A stretch of DNA of 64,000 nucleotides from assembly GCA_900315095.1 (NCBI GenBank), contig OMXS01000016.1, positions 42,472 to 106,471 on the forward strand. The letters run 5' to 3'. Shown in pieces: positions 7,801 through 15,060 of this stretch; the first letter of the stretch is position 1; each line of letters begins with the position of its first letter. The notes beneath the pieces were generated by a model that was not told where the DNA came from, searched no databases, and saw only the letters and a program-made list of their open reading frames with translations. The position numbers and the translations under genes were made by a program. This DNA is from an uncultured Prevotellaceae bacterium. Lineage in GTDB: Bacteria; Bacteroidota; Bacteroidia; Bacteroidales; Bacteroidaceae.

Positions 7801-8452
7801 CCATACGAATCTCACAGACATCTGTGGGTGGATTACCCGAAACAGGGATGTTCATCTGGGTAATGAATGGTGTCACATTATTGGCCTCCCACGAATAGAG
7901 AGCTACAGCAGCATAGTTACCACCATCTTTTTTTGCTTTTGTGTTGTCATAGGCACCCACCATTTTCAGGGCGCTGTTATTAGTCTTCAACGATGCCATT
8001 GCCTTTACATCATCAGCACTGGTCATGTTGTTCGGCAGGCGCAGATACTGTAAACCGCTCATGCTCATTCCTGACAATGTAGAAACGCTTTCAACAGAAG
8101 CCTTACTTAAATCCATTGTCGTGAAATGTCCAAGAGCAGGCACGTCTGAGGAATTTTTTAAAGCCGAGAAATCGTCTTCATTAAGTCCATCAGCACCTGT
8201 TTCAATTCTCAAAGCGGCAGGAGTGCCTTCAGCACCGATACCACCTAAGGCAGGATCAGCGTCTTTTGTCTGATTGATAAAGACGGCCAAACCACCAGGC
8301 TGATTGACTTTAATCCGAACGTGATCATTTAAGATGTCATACTCTCCCGTATAGGTATTACCATCTACGGTGTAGCTCCAATTGACAGGAGCTGCCCACG
8401 CACCTATAGATACGCAGACACACATCATTACAAAAAGTAAAAATCTTTTCAT
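4859..8452 (-). CDS. BspA-like leucine-rich repeat surface protein
   Basis: The 1197-residue product starts with a signal peptide (MKRFLLFVMMCVCVSIGAWA, likely cut near 20). LRR_5 (BspA/T. pallidum-type) repeats occupy about 340-485, with phrases such as VGNGAFFNSQHLESIRLP. A domain containing WYTMCFPFDLT is shared with the LRR protein at 22345-24300. A Pro/Glu/Thr linker lies near 870-900, followed by an Ala/Asn-rich stretch with recurring WNAYN (about 940-1050). The last 34 residues (INGQVVRRGSTSLEGLPKG and beyond) look like a type-A type IX secretion sorting tail, so a cell-surface or secreted location is inferred. Ligand unknown. A small peptide gene follows 13 nt downstream. Confidence 0.85.
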   Translation of the reverse strand: MKRFLLFVMMCVCVSIGAWAAPVNWSYTVDGNTYTGEYDILNDHVRIKVNQPGGLAVFINQTKDADPALGGIGAEGTPAALRIETGADGLNEDDFSALKNSSDVPALGHFTTMDLSKASVESVSTLSGMSMSGLQYLRLPNNMTSADDVKAMASLKTNNSALKMVGAYDNTKAKKDGGNYAAVALYSWEANNVTPFITQMNIPVSGNPPTDVCEIRMAGEYGEKDLVSNGATGTPNFGYGTSAEWDFTGAHFANCTIPATNAAYYNYDDPFCDGALVANTTSSNSFYYFSQYQTGVVDIKLPDTNMTNLPYRCLNDLGSANKTGYVALYGQSAFDANKAEENCVPLETLVIPDCYTDLEEECGKWARIRHLVIGSGTKRIHGGAFLKCDFLEDLDFAGGLSNCYVGDRAFNECKSMKHIALSEGIVSVGNGAFFNSQHLESIRLPQTLINIGNNAFDNCLALNSITIPENVEKIGKQAFRLCPFTDIYLTTTDPAKIPLIWSAGISEAGNGFGNYDGNSTFYHMHLDGWDGIPDTPQKALLEQMTWDEATEYYYTHVNGIPVFHYPKQLADAVRAQISSTYEGTTTDGYGIPFRSDMYKRSNVEGADLGTIGEGKYTRDGWAQFMLMKEFTTDPGGDVYTKKYEDVWYTMCFPFDLTDEQLAAAFNETFNIVDFSGVEVKEADEEAGTSKKLILHFNNVAITYYRDSEGNEYEVIGRETDPDSKFSYNIYRSKEGVEYHHSQVSSFLSSNKTKTFAPGSSISESNANKDQAIMIDGILATAGHPYMIHPAIGTSIGNPKRCDFSGISWKPMTQWANIFEAQKRTVDLGVAKTEDNFNQAAYSKYAGQTYTFIGNAKEYRDDAQEAIGNEPLVPEKPVEPVAPPMPTETLTAPTETIPAPTPLTAEEQELISLLTDGQDQHNRGPWYGINELITANFNDGTPQWNAYNAQFHIFSSLLTAHGFNYWNASSGPDAEAAFNWCKETFNKSISYASDYAVYLANQAEWNAYNANQTAWNAYNTYDPDAAQAAYQTALAEYNTAAAAHDTWVQNAEKWKTFIPKNAYFLGRKGTALPKYYREVAENPAEGQASTRKGGVWTQFTAIVIPNDAAVAGVESELDGKTASSKGFDMAFDEDFLGEVIDQDDVVTLIEKAQEEGAKVEYMDIVVSINGQVVRRGSTSLEGLPKGIYIINGKKYFVK

Positions 8453-8791
8453 TTTGTTGATATTATTTTGTTTATTGTTGAATTATTAAATTCTATTGGG
8501 GCGGCATGAGAGCATACGAGATGCCGGCACACCTATTTATTATGTGCGTATGATGTGACAAATGGGAAACAGGAGCCGCTTATGAAAGCACAAAGTGCTG
8601 GTAGATACAATGGTTAAGTAACTGGGCTGACGCTCCCAAAAGTCGAAGGTTCCAAGGAAAAGGGCTGACGCGTCTCGCGACTTCGTCGCCCTAAATAAAC
8701 TTTTTACGTTACTACAAAATGATCCTCACGGACTAACTGTAATACAATACTAACGTCTCCCAAATAAAAGGAGACTAAAATAACTCGGCGG
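8453..8791 (-). promoter_or_regulatory. Long leader of the LRR gene
   Basis: If transcription starts just below the TAATTTTG at 8792-8799, the LRR gene has a leader of about 330 nt. It contains a hairpin GTCTCC...GGAGAC (8754-8774) and two GGGCTGACGC repeats (8630-8672). No known riboswitch was recognised. Confidence 0.4.
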
Positions 8792-8799
8792 CAAAATTA
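8792..8799 (-). promoter_or_regulatory. Candidate promoter of the LRR gene
   Basis: TAATTTTG on the minus strand fits TAnnTTTG and is identical to the -7 element of the other LRR gene (22250-22257). No clear -33 box is seen; the region upstream is a long A/T run. Confidence 0.45.
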
Positions 8800-8975
8800 C
8801 AAATTTTAAGGCATATAAAAAAAAAAAAACGGTTTTGTGGCGTTTTTTGTATGTGTTTAACATTAAATAACACTATGTAAACGATTTCGGTTAAATATTT
8901 ATGCGATTATACGCTATCCAACTGCTAAGTTTCGGCTACCTGAAAGTGCTATTATGCCGTAAAGAATTTATGAAA

Positions 8976-9294
8976 GAAATTACAAAAATGACCTCACCAC
9001 CTCACTTTTTTACTTGAAATGCCAGTATTTATTAGGGTTACAGAGAGTGAGGTGTTTTGTAAAGACCTCACTCAACAGGTCACTCAACAGGTCACTTTTT
9101 TATATGAGGCTCATAAACATCAGAAACTTTTCGTAAACAAGAAATAACGGAGATATCTATATTAAGAAATTAGTAGGGAGGTGTTAAGGGAGGTGTTGAG
9201 TGACCTGTTTGACAAACACCTCCCTCATGAATAAGCCTGGAAACAAAGGGAATTCGAGAGAAAAAGTGAGGTGGTGAGGTCTTTTTTCAATTTC
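8976..9294. mobile_element. 319-bp nested-palindrome element, copy A
   Basis: The outer ends form inverted repeats of about 34 bp: 8976-9010 and the reverse complement of 9261-9294 share GACCTCACCACCTCACTTTT. Inside, each half repeats a second motif (GTGAGGTGTTT or GGGAGGTGTTT, then a spacer, then tandem CTCAACAGGTCA-like 12-mers). The element encodes no credible protein. A diverged copy of almost equal length is at 63604-63920. It lies upstream of the LRR gene. Whether it moves, or acts as RNA or a protein-binding site, is unknown. Confidence 0.7.
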
Positions 9295-9487
9295 ACTTTA
9301 TATATGAACGAGAAGCGAATCATTGGTTTATGAGAAATGAATGATATATCAACGAGAGGTCAAATGATGCTTTGTCGCATTCCATTGAATGCTATATGGA
9401 AGCGCGGTTTAATTGTTTATAATTGCCAATATGAAACATTTTTTAGAACTTTTTCTACAAAATGTTTCTTTCTTGATATTTTTTATC

Positions 9488-9495
9488 TATCTTTG
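9488..9495 (+). promoter_or_regulatory. Promoter of the GYF/CD225 gene cluster
   Basis: TATCTTTG fits TAnnTTTG and lies 64 nt before the ATG at 9560. The -33 box is not clear. Confidence 0.55.
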
Positions 9496-9559
9496 CATCA
9501 CAGATACGAAAATGATTTAAAAGTAGATTGACAATAATTAATAACAAAACCTTTTTGAT

Positions 9560-10180
9560 ATGGAATATTACATTGTATTGAATGGTGTGAAAGAAGGACC
9601 ATTCGCGCTTGAAGAACTCAAAGCAAAGGGAGTGACAGAAAGTACATTAGTATGGAAGAACGGTCTTACCGACTGGGTGAAGGCTAACACTCTGCCAGAG
9701 GTGATGCAGGCTCTCTATACAGCACCTGCTGCACCGCAACCACAGGCAGCTCCTGTTCCACCACAGCCGCAGCCAGCACCAATTCCACAGCCTGCTCCTG
9801 CACCAGAACCAGCACCCGCACCACAGCCTGCTCCACAGTATCAGCAGCCAGCACAGCCCAAGCCACAGGTTTCTCAGGCTAAGCCACAAGCAGCACCTGC
9901 AGGTCCTGCTCCTGACGACTATCAGCAGAAGAACCTCATCCTTGCCATCGTAAGCTTCATTTGCTGCGGCGTCATCGGTGCCATCTTCGCTATCCTCGGC
10001 TACATCGCTGGTGGCGAGGTGAAGAAGTTCTGGATGCTCGGTCAGACAGAAATGGCAGAGAAGAAGGCTGCAGATGCCAAGAAATGGTTCAAGATTGCCA
10101 TCATCGTTGATGTTGTTCTTGCCGTTCTCATCGGTGGTATCTATGCGCTGAACATCGCCCTCACATTGATGAACTCATAA
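9560..10180 (+). CDS. GYF and CD225 domain membrane protein, first copy
   Basis: The 206-residue product begins with a GYF_2-type domain (about 1-50, containing GPFALEELKAKG and VWKNGLTDWVKA). A Pro/Ala/Gln-rich linker with PQPAPAP-type repeats follows (about 55-115). The C-terminal part resembles the CD225/dispanin family, with two hydrophobic helices around 123-150 and 175-200 separated by an amphipathic KKAADAKKWFK segment. GYF domains generally bind proline-rich peptides, so the linker could be an internal ligand (inference). The function in bacteria is not established. A shorter paralogue follows 107 nt downstream. Confidence 0.8.
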   Translation: MEYYIVLNGVKEGPFALEELKAKGVTESTLVWKNGLTDWVKANTLPEVMQALYTAPAAPQPQAAPVPPQPQPAPIPQPAPAPEPAPAPQPAPQYQQPAQPKPQVSQAKPQAAPAGPAPDDYQQKNLILAIVSFICCGVIGAIFAILGYIAGGEVKKFWMLGQTEMAEKKAADAKKWFKIAIIVDVVLAVLIGGIYALNIALTLMNS

Positions 10181-10287
10181 AAGCAGTACGTTAAGTGCCG
10201 AGTGTTAAGCGGAAACTTTTTTCCGCAACACAAGGCACTTGACAATACATAAAACCTCTCCCCCGCGGAGAATAGAAGGGCATATAC

Positions 10288-10836
10288 ATGGAATACTATG
10301 TTATCATAGATGGAAGAAAATGCGGACCGTTCTCTCACGAGGAGTTGCGCAGCAAGTTTGTAACGCCGAACATGCCTGTATGGCGTGAAGGTATGGCCGA
10401 TTGGGCTCCTGCGAGCAGTCTCGCCGAGTTAAGTGACGTGCTGCAGCCAGCACCGACACCGCCGCCTGCATACAATTACGGTGGTGCTCAGCAACAAGAG
10501 GAACCGAAGCGACGCAAGCGCGAGTTCATACCGCCGATGCCCGATGACTACAAGGCATCCAATATCTTCCTGATAGTGTTTGGTTTTTTATGTTGTCAGA
10601 CGTGCTTTCTTGGTTCCATCTTTGCCCTCATCAGTTACATAAATGCCAACGAGATGACCACGCTCTACACAATGGGGCAGTACGAAATGGCTATGAGCAA
10701 GGCTGCCACAGTGCGTAAGATGCACAAGTGGGCTATATGGTCTAACGTTATCTTCATCCTGCTCGCTGTTATTGGCATAGTGGTATATCTATTGTTCATG
10801 GGCGGACTTGTAATGTTGTCAAGTCAATACCAATAG
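10288..10836 (+). CDS. GYF and CD225 domain membrane protein, second copy
   Basis: The 182-residue paralogue of the preceding gene has a GYF_2 domain at about 1-50 (GPFSHEELRSKF, VWREGMADWAPA), a short linker, a basic KRRKREF patch, then two membrane helices in the CD225 arrangement (about 92-115 and 148-175) with SKAATVRKMHKWAIW between them. The Pro-rich linker is much shorter than in the first copy, and the sequences are clearly diverged, so this is an old duplication. The next gene, DUF2752, starts 5 nt after its stop codon, suggesting one operon. Confidence 0.8.
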   Translation: MEYYVIIDGRKCGPFSHEELRSKFVTPNMPVWREGMADWAPASSLAELSDVLQPAPTPPPAYNYGGAQQQEEPKRRKREFIPPMPDDYKASNIFLIVFGFLCCQTCFLGSIFALISYINANEMTTLYTMGQYEMAMSKAATVRKMHKWAIWSNVIFILLAVIGIVVYLLFMGGLVMLSSQYQ

Positions 10837-10841
10837 TACAG

Positions 10842-11225
10842 ATGACGGCTAAACGCAGGAAATATATCGGAATATTGACGGCAGCGGTGCTTCTTACACT
10901 TGCTGCCGTCTATTTCTTTTTCGACCCAAACACAGAAGGAGTGTTCCCGAAGTGCGCTTTTTATGTTCTGACAGGGTGGAAATGCCCCGGTTGCGGTTCC
11001 CAGCGTGCATTGCATGCATTGCTTCATGGCGACATCACGGGTGCCTTCCACATGAACATGTGGATTCCTGTTGCCGCGATATATATTGTTTTGGTGATGA
11101 TTGCATTGTTTTTCAGCAATCGAAACAGTCGTTACAGCAAGATAGTTACCAACGATTATTTGTTCGCCACATTCCTTCTCTTTACTATTGCTTGGTTTGT
11201 GCTGCGTAATGTTTATGGTGTTTGA
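10842..11225 (+). CDS. DUF2752 membrane protein
   Basis: The 127-residue product has three predicted membrane helices (about 7-27, 70-90 and 105-123) and the hallmark CPGCGSQRALHALLHGD (about 48-64), which defines DUF2752. Two Cys residues in a CPGCG turn suggest a metal or redox site, but none is proven for the family. It is the last gene of the GYF/CD225 operon. I recall DUF2752 often lying beside CD225/TM2-type genes in Bacteroidetes, which suggests a shared envelope role. Function unknown. Confidence 0.8.
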   Translation: MTAKRRKYIGILTAAVLLTLAAVYFFFDPNTEGVFPKCAFYVLTGWKCPGCGSQRALHALLHGDITGAFHMNMWIPVAAIYIVLVMIALFFSNRNSRYSKIVTNDYLFATFLLFTIAWFVLRNVYGV

Positions 11226-11283
11226 TTTCATAGACAAGAACCGATGCACCGTTATTCGACGCGGTATCGCTACACTTAATATG

Positions 11284-11324
11284 AGGAAAAACAAAAACCG
11301 CCCGTTGTCCTCTCGGATAACGGG
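11284..11324 (-). terminator. Terminator of candidate small RNA
   Basis: On the minus strand CCCGTTATCC and GGACAACGGG pair as a 10-bp stem with a GAGA tetraloop, followed by GCGGTTTTTGTTTTT. Confidence 0.85.
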
Positions 11325-11517
11325 CAGCAATGTCCTTTGGTCTCTTTTAGACAAAGGGTCTATGGCCAAACATGAAACCCTCACGGGCAGATATCAGGCA
11401 GAGACCAATTTTCTCAATAAAATGTTTAAAAAAACTATTAACTATTATCAATGATATCTATATTGCCTGTCTTCTATCAATTAAATCATTCAATAATATG
11501 ATTTACTTGTTCTTCTG
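11287..11517 (-). ncRNA. Candidate small RNA between DUF2752 and HhH genes
   Basis: On the minus strand a TAACTTTG box (11524-11531) is followed by about 230 nt without a convincing ORF. Within it TTGGTCTC pairs with GAGACCAA (about 11336-11413), and the stretch ends in a strong terminator. Promoter-like start plus terminator is the architecture of a stand-alone RNA. Length and position are compatible with a 6S-like or other Bacteroidales RNA, but I cannot assign a family. Alternatively it could be the 3' UTR of the HhH gene, whose stop codon is about 115 nt upstream of the supposed start. Confidence 0.45.
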
Positions 11518-11523
11518 CATGCG

Positions 11524-11531
11524 CAAAGTTA
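11524..11531 (-). promoter_or_regulatory. Promoter -7 element of candidate small RNA
   Basis: TAACTTTG on the minus strand. A TTTG lies only 14 nt upstream (11546-11549), shorter than the usual 19-21, so this is a moderate candidate. Confidence 0.45.
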
Positions 11532-11632
11532 AGCAATTAAAATTGCAAACGCCACTTTTTTCCTAATTTTCGGCATATAAAGTCGATATTTTCTCGTATG
11601 TTTACAAATAAGTGAAACAAATGTTACACTTT

Positions 11633-12517
11633 TCAGAACTGCAGGTATGGAATTAGTCTTTTGATGTCGGCTTCTGTAAAATCAGAAATCAGTCGCAAAT
11701 CAGCTGCAGAACGCAGCGGACCATGCAGGCGACGACTCTCTACAAGCGCACGTGCCTGATAAAAGTTGAGGTATGGATGTTGTTTCAGTTGATTGAGCGA
11801 GAGGTGGTTAACGTCGAGTTTCTTCACTTCACTATTGCCCAAAACGATATATTGCAAAGCCTCCGGCGGTATGCCTTTGATATCAAGCAACTGGTTTACA
11901 TCAACATAACCGCCAAGTCGATTGCGGTAGTTAACTATCGCTCGGGCATAACCGCTCCCTATCCCAGGCACCCGTTTCAACATCGTGGTATCGGCAGTGT
12001 TGAGTGCGATATGCTCACCAAAGGATAACTTCACAGGGTATCGCAAAGAGTCTTTTGGCGTACTTGACTTTTCTGTCTCGGATATCAATGATGAAGCAGG
12101 CTGATAGTCGGAAGAGATTTTTATATATGGTTCCAAACTCTTATACTCTTCTTTGCCGAGTCCATACATGCGGGCAAAGTCTCCGGGTTTACGAAACCTG
12201 CCGCCTTTTGCCCTGTACTTGTATATGTTTCTTACAATGAAAGGTCTTAGCCCCAGTCTTAGCAACTGCGTGCTGTCTGCTGTGTTTGGATCAAAGGCAA
12301 AGCGCTCGGCTTTCTTCTCTTCTACATTATAATATATATGCGCGCGCGAGGCGCTATGTCTCTCACCACGACCCCAGTTGCTTTGGAAAGCGGCAGTATC
12401 CTCAGGCACAACCTCCGTGTAGTCTTCCTTGCTACCTACCTTTTTCCCAATAAGGAATGCTGCGATTGCAATGAGACATACAAGTATTATGATGCTGTCG
12501 TTACGAACGGGTTTCAT
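11633..12517 (-). CDS. ComEA-like helix-hairpin-helix membrane-anchored protein
   Basis: The 294-residue product has one N-terminal membrane helix (about 8-26) and then several helix-hairpin-helix modules typical of ComEA-type DNA-binding proteins: FDPNTADSTQLLRLGL (about 75-90), LNTADTTMLKRVPGIGSGYA (about 172-191) and a third near 235-290 starting LDVNHLSLNQL. Such proteins bind double-stranded DNA and in some bacteria help DNA uptake; the role in Bacteroidetes is not settled. It lies 45 nt downstream of the PfkB kinase gene, and the gap is largely an AATTGATAATT repeat. Confidence 0.82.
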   Translation of the reverse strand: MKPVRNDSIIILVCLIAIAAFLIGKKVGSKEDYTEVVPEDTAAFQSNWGRGERHSASRAHIYYNVEEKKAERFAFDPNTADSTQLLRLGLRPFIVRNIYKYRAKGGRFRKPGDFARMYGLGKEEYKSLEPYIKISSDYQPASSLISETEKSSTPKDSLRYPVKLSFGEHIALNTADTTMLKRVPGIGSGYARAIVNYRNRLGGYVDVNQLLDIKGIPPEALQYIVLGNSEVKKLDVNHLSLNQLKQHPYLNFYQARALVESRRLHGPLRSAADLRLISDFTEADIKRLIPYLQF

Positions 12518-12518
12518 G

Positions 12519-12549
12519 ATAATTGATAATTAATAATTGATAATTGACA
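12519..12549. repeat. AATTGATAATT tandem tract
   Basis: Short intergenic repeat GATAATTGATAATTAATAAT continuing to AATTGACAG, between the PfkB and HhH genes. The word recurs inside murF at 978-1010. Confidence 0.6.
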
Positions 12550-12562
12550 GAGAGTACGATAT

Positions 12563-13591
12563 TTAGTTCGCTAGGGTTAGTGACTCTAGAATCTCGTCCT
12601 CGGTGGAGAGGTTGAAGTCGCCTGGGATAGTGCCTTTCAATGCGGCGGCTGCGAGTGAATAGTCGAGGAAGAACTGCGGATCTTCGGGATGATGCAGATG
12701 TGAGTGAATCATCGCGGCGGCAAAAGCATCACCAACACCCATAGGGTCGATAATCTGCGGAATGTCGAGTATATGAGTGTGATACATAGTGCCGTCTGCA
12801 AGGAGCACACCTGTAAGGGTGTGATGGTTGGAACTCACCTGATTACGTATGCCGATGAGTATCTTGCGACATCGTGGAAACTGCTGGTGCAAGGCGTCGA
12901 GCCAGTCGGCATAAGCGGGCAAGTCCATCTTATAATCTGAGGAGAGCGCTGTGAAAGGCACTTGCGGATGCCCAGACACCACATACCACTCAATAGCGTC
13001 ACCAAAGATTATATCACTATACTGCATCAGACGGTCGAGTGTCTCATGAGGATTCGCACCAGAATATTTCCAAAGGTTCTTGCGATAGTTGATATCGCAC
13101 GAGATGGTAATTCCCATCTTGCTTGCCATCTCCACGCCCTCGAAAGTGGCATCGGCAGCACCTTGAGAGATTGCGCATGTGATGCCTGAGCAATGAAGAA
13201 CAGCAGCATCCTTAAGTGCTTCTTGCCAATCAATCATCCCAGGTCGCAGTTCAGAGAACGATGACCCTTCACGGTCGTAGGCCACACGAGAATTACGCAA
13301 TGCTGCAGCCTCCTCGAAATAATAGGTTCCAAGGCGACGACCGCATGTGAGGATATGACGCGTGCTGACACCATATTCCTGCAGCGACTGCCGTGCTGCG
13401 CGCCCCACATCGTTGTCGGGAACAGCAGAGACATATTCCACCTCGTCTCCCTGCATGGCAAGACTCACGGCAACATTTGCTTCCGAACCGCCGTATTTCC
13501 CAATGAACCTGTTTCCTTGACTAAGTCTGAGGCAGTCTGGCTTAGAGAAGCGGAGCAATATCTCTCCGAAAGTAACCACCTTGTTTTTCAT
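12563..13591 (-). CDS. PfkB-family sugar kinase (2-keto-3-deoxygluconate kinase-like)
   Basis: The 342-residue product starts MKNKVVTFGEILLRFSKP. It has the N-terminal substrate-binding segment GGSEANVAVSLAMQGDEV (about 36-53) and the PfkB C-terminal signature DPMGVGDAFAAAM (about 283-295) with the catalytic Asp. The reading frame continues upstream to 13849, but the promoter and homology begin at 13591, so that start was chosen. The sequence resembles KdgK, which phosphorylates 2-keto-3-deoxygluconate in uronate catabolism. No other uronate genes are nearby, so the substrate is tentative. Confidence 0.82.
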   Translation of the reverse strand: MKNKVVTFGEILLRFSKPDCLRLSQGNRFIGKYGGSEANVAVSLAMQGDEVEYVSAVPDNDVGRAARQSLQEYGVSTRHILTCGRRLGTYYFEEAAALRNSRVAYDREGSSFSELRPGMIDWQEALKDAAVLHCSGITCAISQGAADATFEGVEMASKMGITISCDINYRKNLWKYSGANPHETLDRLMQYSDIIFGDAIEWYVVSGHPQVPFTALSSDYKMDLPAYADWLDALHQQFPRCRKILIGIRNQVSSNHHTLTGVLLADGTMYHTHILDIPQIIDPMGVGDAFAAAMIHSHLHHPEDPQFFLDYSLAAAALKGTIPGDFNLSTEDEILESLTLAN

Positions 13592-13615
13592 ACTGCAATG
13601 CTCGTTTAGAGAATG

Positions 13616-13647
13616 TAAAGGTAGAAAAAGATATCGGAAAACACAAA
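13616..13647 (-). promoter_or_regulatory. PfkB kinase promoter
   Basis: Minus strand: TTTG (13644-13647), 20 nt, then TACCTTTA (13616-13623), one mismatch from TAnnTTTG. The leader is about 20 nt, supporting the ATG at 13591. Confidence 0.6.
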
Positions 13648-13698
13648 ACATTAACATTTTTTGTGCTACCGATGACGATAAAGAAGATGTAGAAAGGG

Positions 13699-15042
13699 TT
13701 AGATTAAATTGAACTGATGCAGGAAAATGATAAAGATGGCGATGGGACACACGAACTTCACCAGTATCATAAGCACCTTCAAAAGGGGCACGCGCAAAGT
13801 GCCGCCATTGGTTATTTCGTCGATGATTGTCTGCTTCGGCATCACCCATCCTACATATATGCAGGTAAAGAATCCCCCTGCCGTGAGCAGGATATTTGCA
13901 GAGAGAAAATCAAAGAAATCGAACAGCGACTTACCGAACAATTGCAACTGAGGCACGGCTCCGAGCGAGAGAGAGCACAACGCGCCTGTTATCATAGCAA
14001 AGAATGTTACGAGCCGTGCGGCACTCTTGCGTTTCATGCCGAACTCCTCCGACACAAATGCCGTGGGCGTCTCGTGCATAGAGATGATGGAAGTGAGAGC
14101 TGCAAGGACAAGCAGAAGATAGAAAACTATACTTACCACATAACCTAGCCAAGGCACAGAGGCAAAGGCCTGCTGAAAGACATTGGGCAGAGTGATAAAT
14201 ATGAGCGAAGGGCCGCTGTCTGCCTCGATGCCCACAGAAAATGCGGCAGGAAAGATGAGGAGTCCGCTGAGTATTGCCACAAGGGTGTCGATTCCTGCTA
14301 TCTGGAACGCAGAGCGCGTGAGATTGACATGCTTTCCGAAATAACTGGCGTAGGTGCAGAGGCAAGCCATGCCTACCGACAAAGAAAAGAACGCCTGTCC
14401 AAGTGCCTCAAGTAAAGTGTTGTGAGTAACCTTGGAAAAATCGGGACGCAAAAGGAACTCCACACCTTTCATCGCTCCAGGAAGCATGAGAGAGCAAACG
14501 ACAAGCACCAGAAGCAAGACAAAGAGTATAGGCATCATCAGTTTTGACGCCCTTTCAATGCCGTGCTGCACGCCGTGAATGATGACATAGTGAGTGACTA
14601 CCATGAACACCATAGTCCACATGATGGGTTTCACAGGGTCATTAGAAAACTCAGCAAAGTATTCCTTGAAGAATTCGGCATTACCGCTGAGATGACCGAC
14701 AATAGAGGCAAAGGCATACTGCAACGTCCATCCAGCCACAACACTGTAGAACCCCATGATGATGAAACCGGTGAAGACTCCCATATAGCCCACCATCTTC
14801 CAAGGCATGCCGCCGTATGCACGCGAAGCATTTGCCTGAGCGCGACGACCAATAACGAACTCGCACAGCATGGCAGGAACACCGAGCAAAAAGATGCAAC
14901 AGAGATATATGATGATAAATGCGGCACCACCATTCTCTCCAGCCTCATAAGGAAAGCGCCAGATGTTACCCAAACCTACCGCAGAACCTGCAGTGGCAAG
15001 GATTATACCTATCTTTGATGCGAAATTGCCGCGTTCTGACAT
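13699..15042 (-). CDS. Neurotransmitter:sodium symporter family transporter, copy 2
   Basis: The 447-residue inner-membrane protein has about 11-12 hydrophobic helices and the NSS/SNF signature near the N-terminus (GSAVGLGNIWRFPYEAGENG, about 19-38), whose residues line the sodium and substrate sites in LeuT-like transporters. Bacterial members import amino acids with sodium. The substrate cannot be read from sequence. It lies 18 nt downstream of a close paralogue, so the two probably form an operon born from tandem duplication. Confidence 0.88.
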   Translation of the reverse strand: MSERGNFASKIGIILATAGSAVGLGNIWRFPYEAGENGGAAFIIIYLCCIFLLGVPAMLCEFVIGRRAQANASRAYGGMPWKMVGYMGVFTGFIIMGFYSVVAGWTLQYAFASIVGHLSGNAEFFKEYFAEFSNDPVKPIMWTMVFMVVTHYVIIHGVQHGIERASKLMMPILFVLLLVLVVCSLMLPGAMKGVEFLLRPDFSKVTHNTLLEALGQAFFSLSVGMACLCTYASYFGKHVNLTRSAFQIAGIDTLVAILSGLLIFPAAFSVGIEADSGPSLIFITLPNVFQQAFASVPWLGYVVSIVFYLLLVLAALTSIISMHETPTAFVSEEFGMKRKSAARLVTFFAMITGALCSLSLGAVPQLQLFGKSLFDFFDFLSANILLTAGGFFTCIYVGWVMPKQTIIDEITNGGTLRVPLLKVLMILVKFVCPIAIFIIFLHQFNLI

Positions 15043-15060
15043 TACACTATGATGTTTGAA

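Noticed and set aside
9337-9531. 64-residue ORF upstream of the GYF gene
   Set aside because: It lies in A/T-rich repeat flank, overlaps the promoter of the GYF gene and shows no recognisable protein pattern.
9560-10836. Assembly duplication of the GYF/CD225 gene
   Set aside because: The two copies differ in length, linker and most residues, so they are true paralogues.
11188-11566. Small plus-strand ORFs after DUF2752
   Set aside because: They cross the strong minus-strand terminator hairpin and promoter-like sequence, with no protein-like features.
13592-13849. N-terminal extension of the PfkB kinase
   Set aside because: The extra 86 residues run antisense through the end of the neighbouring transporter gene and upstream of a good promoter; PfkB homology starts at 13591.
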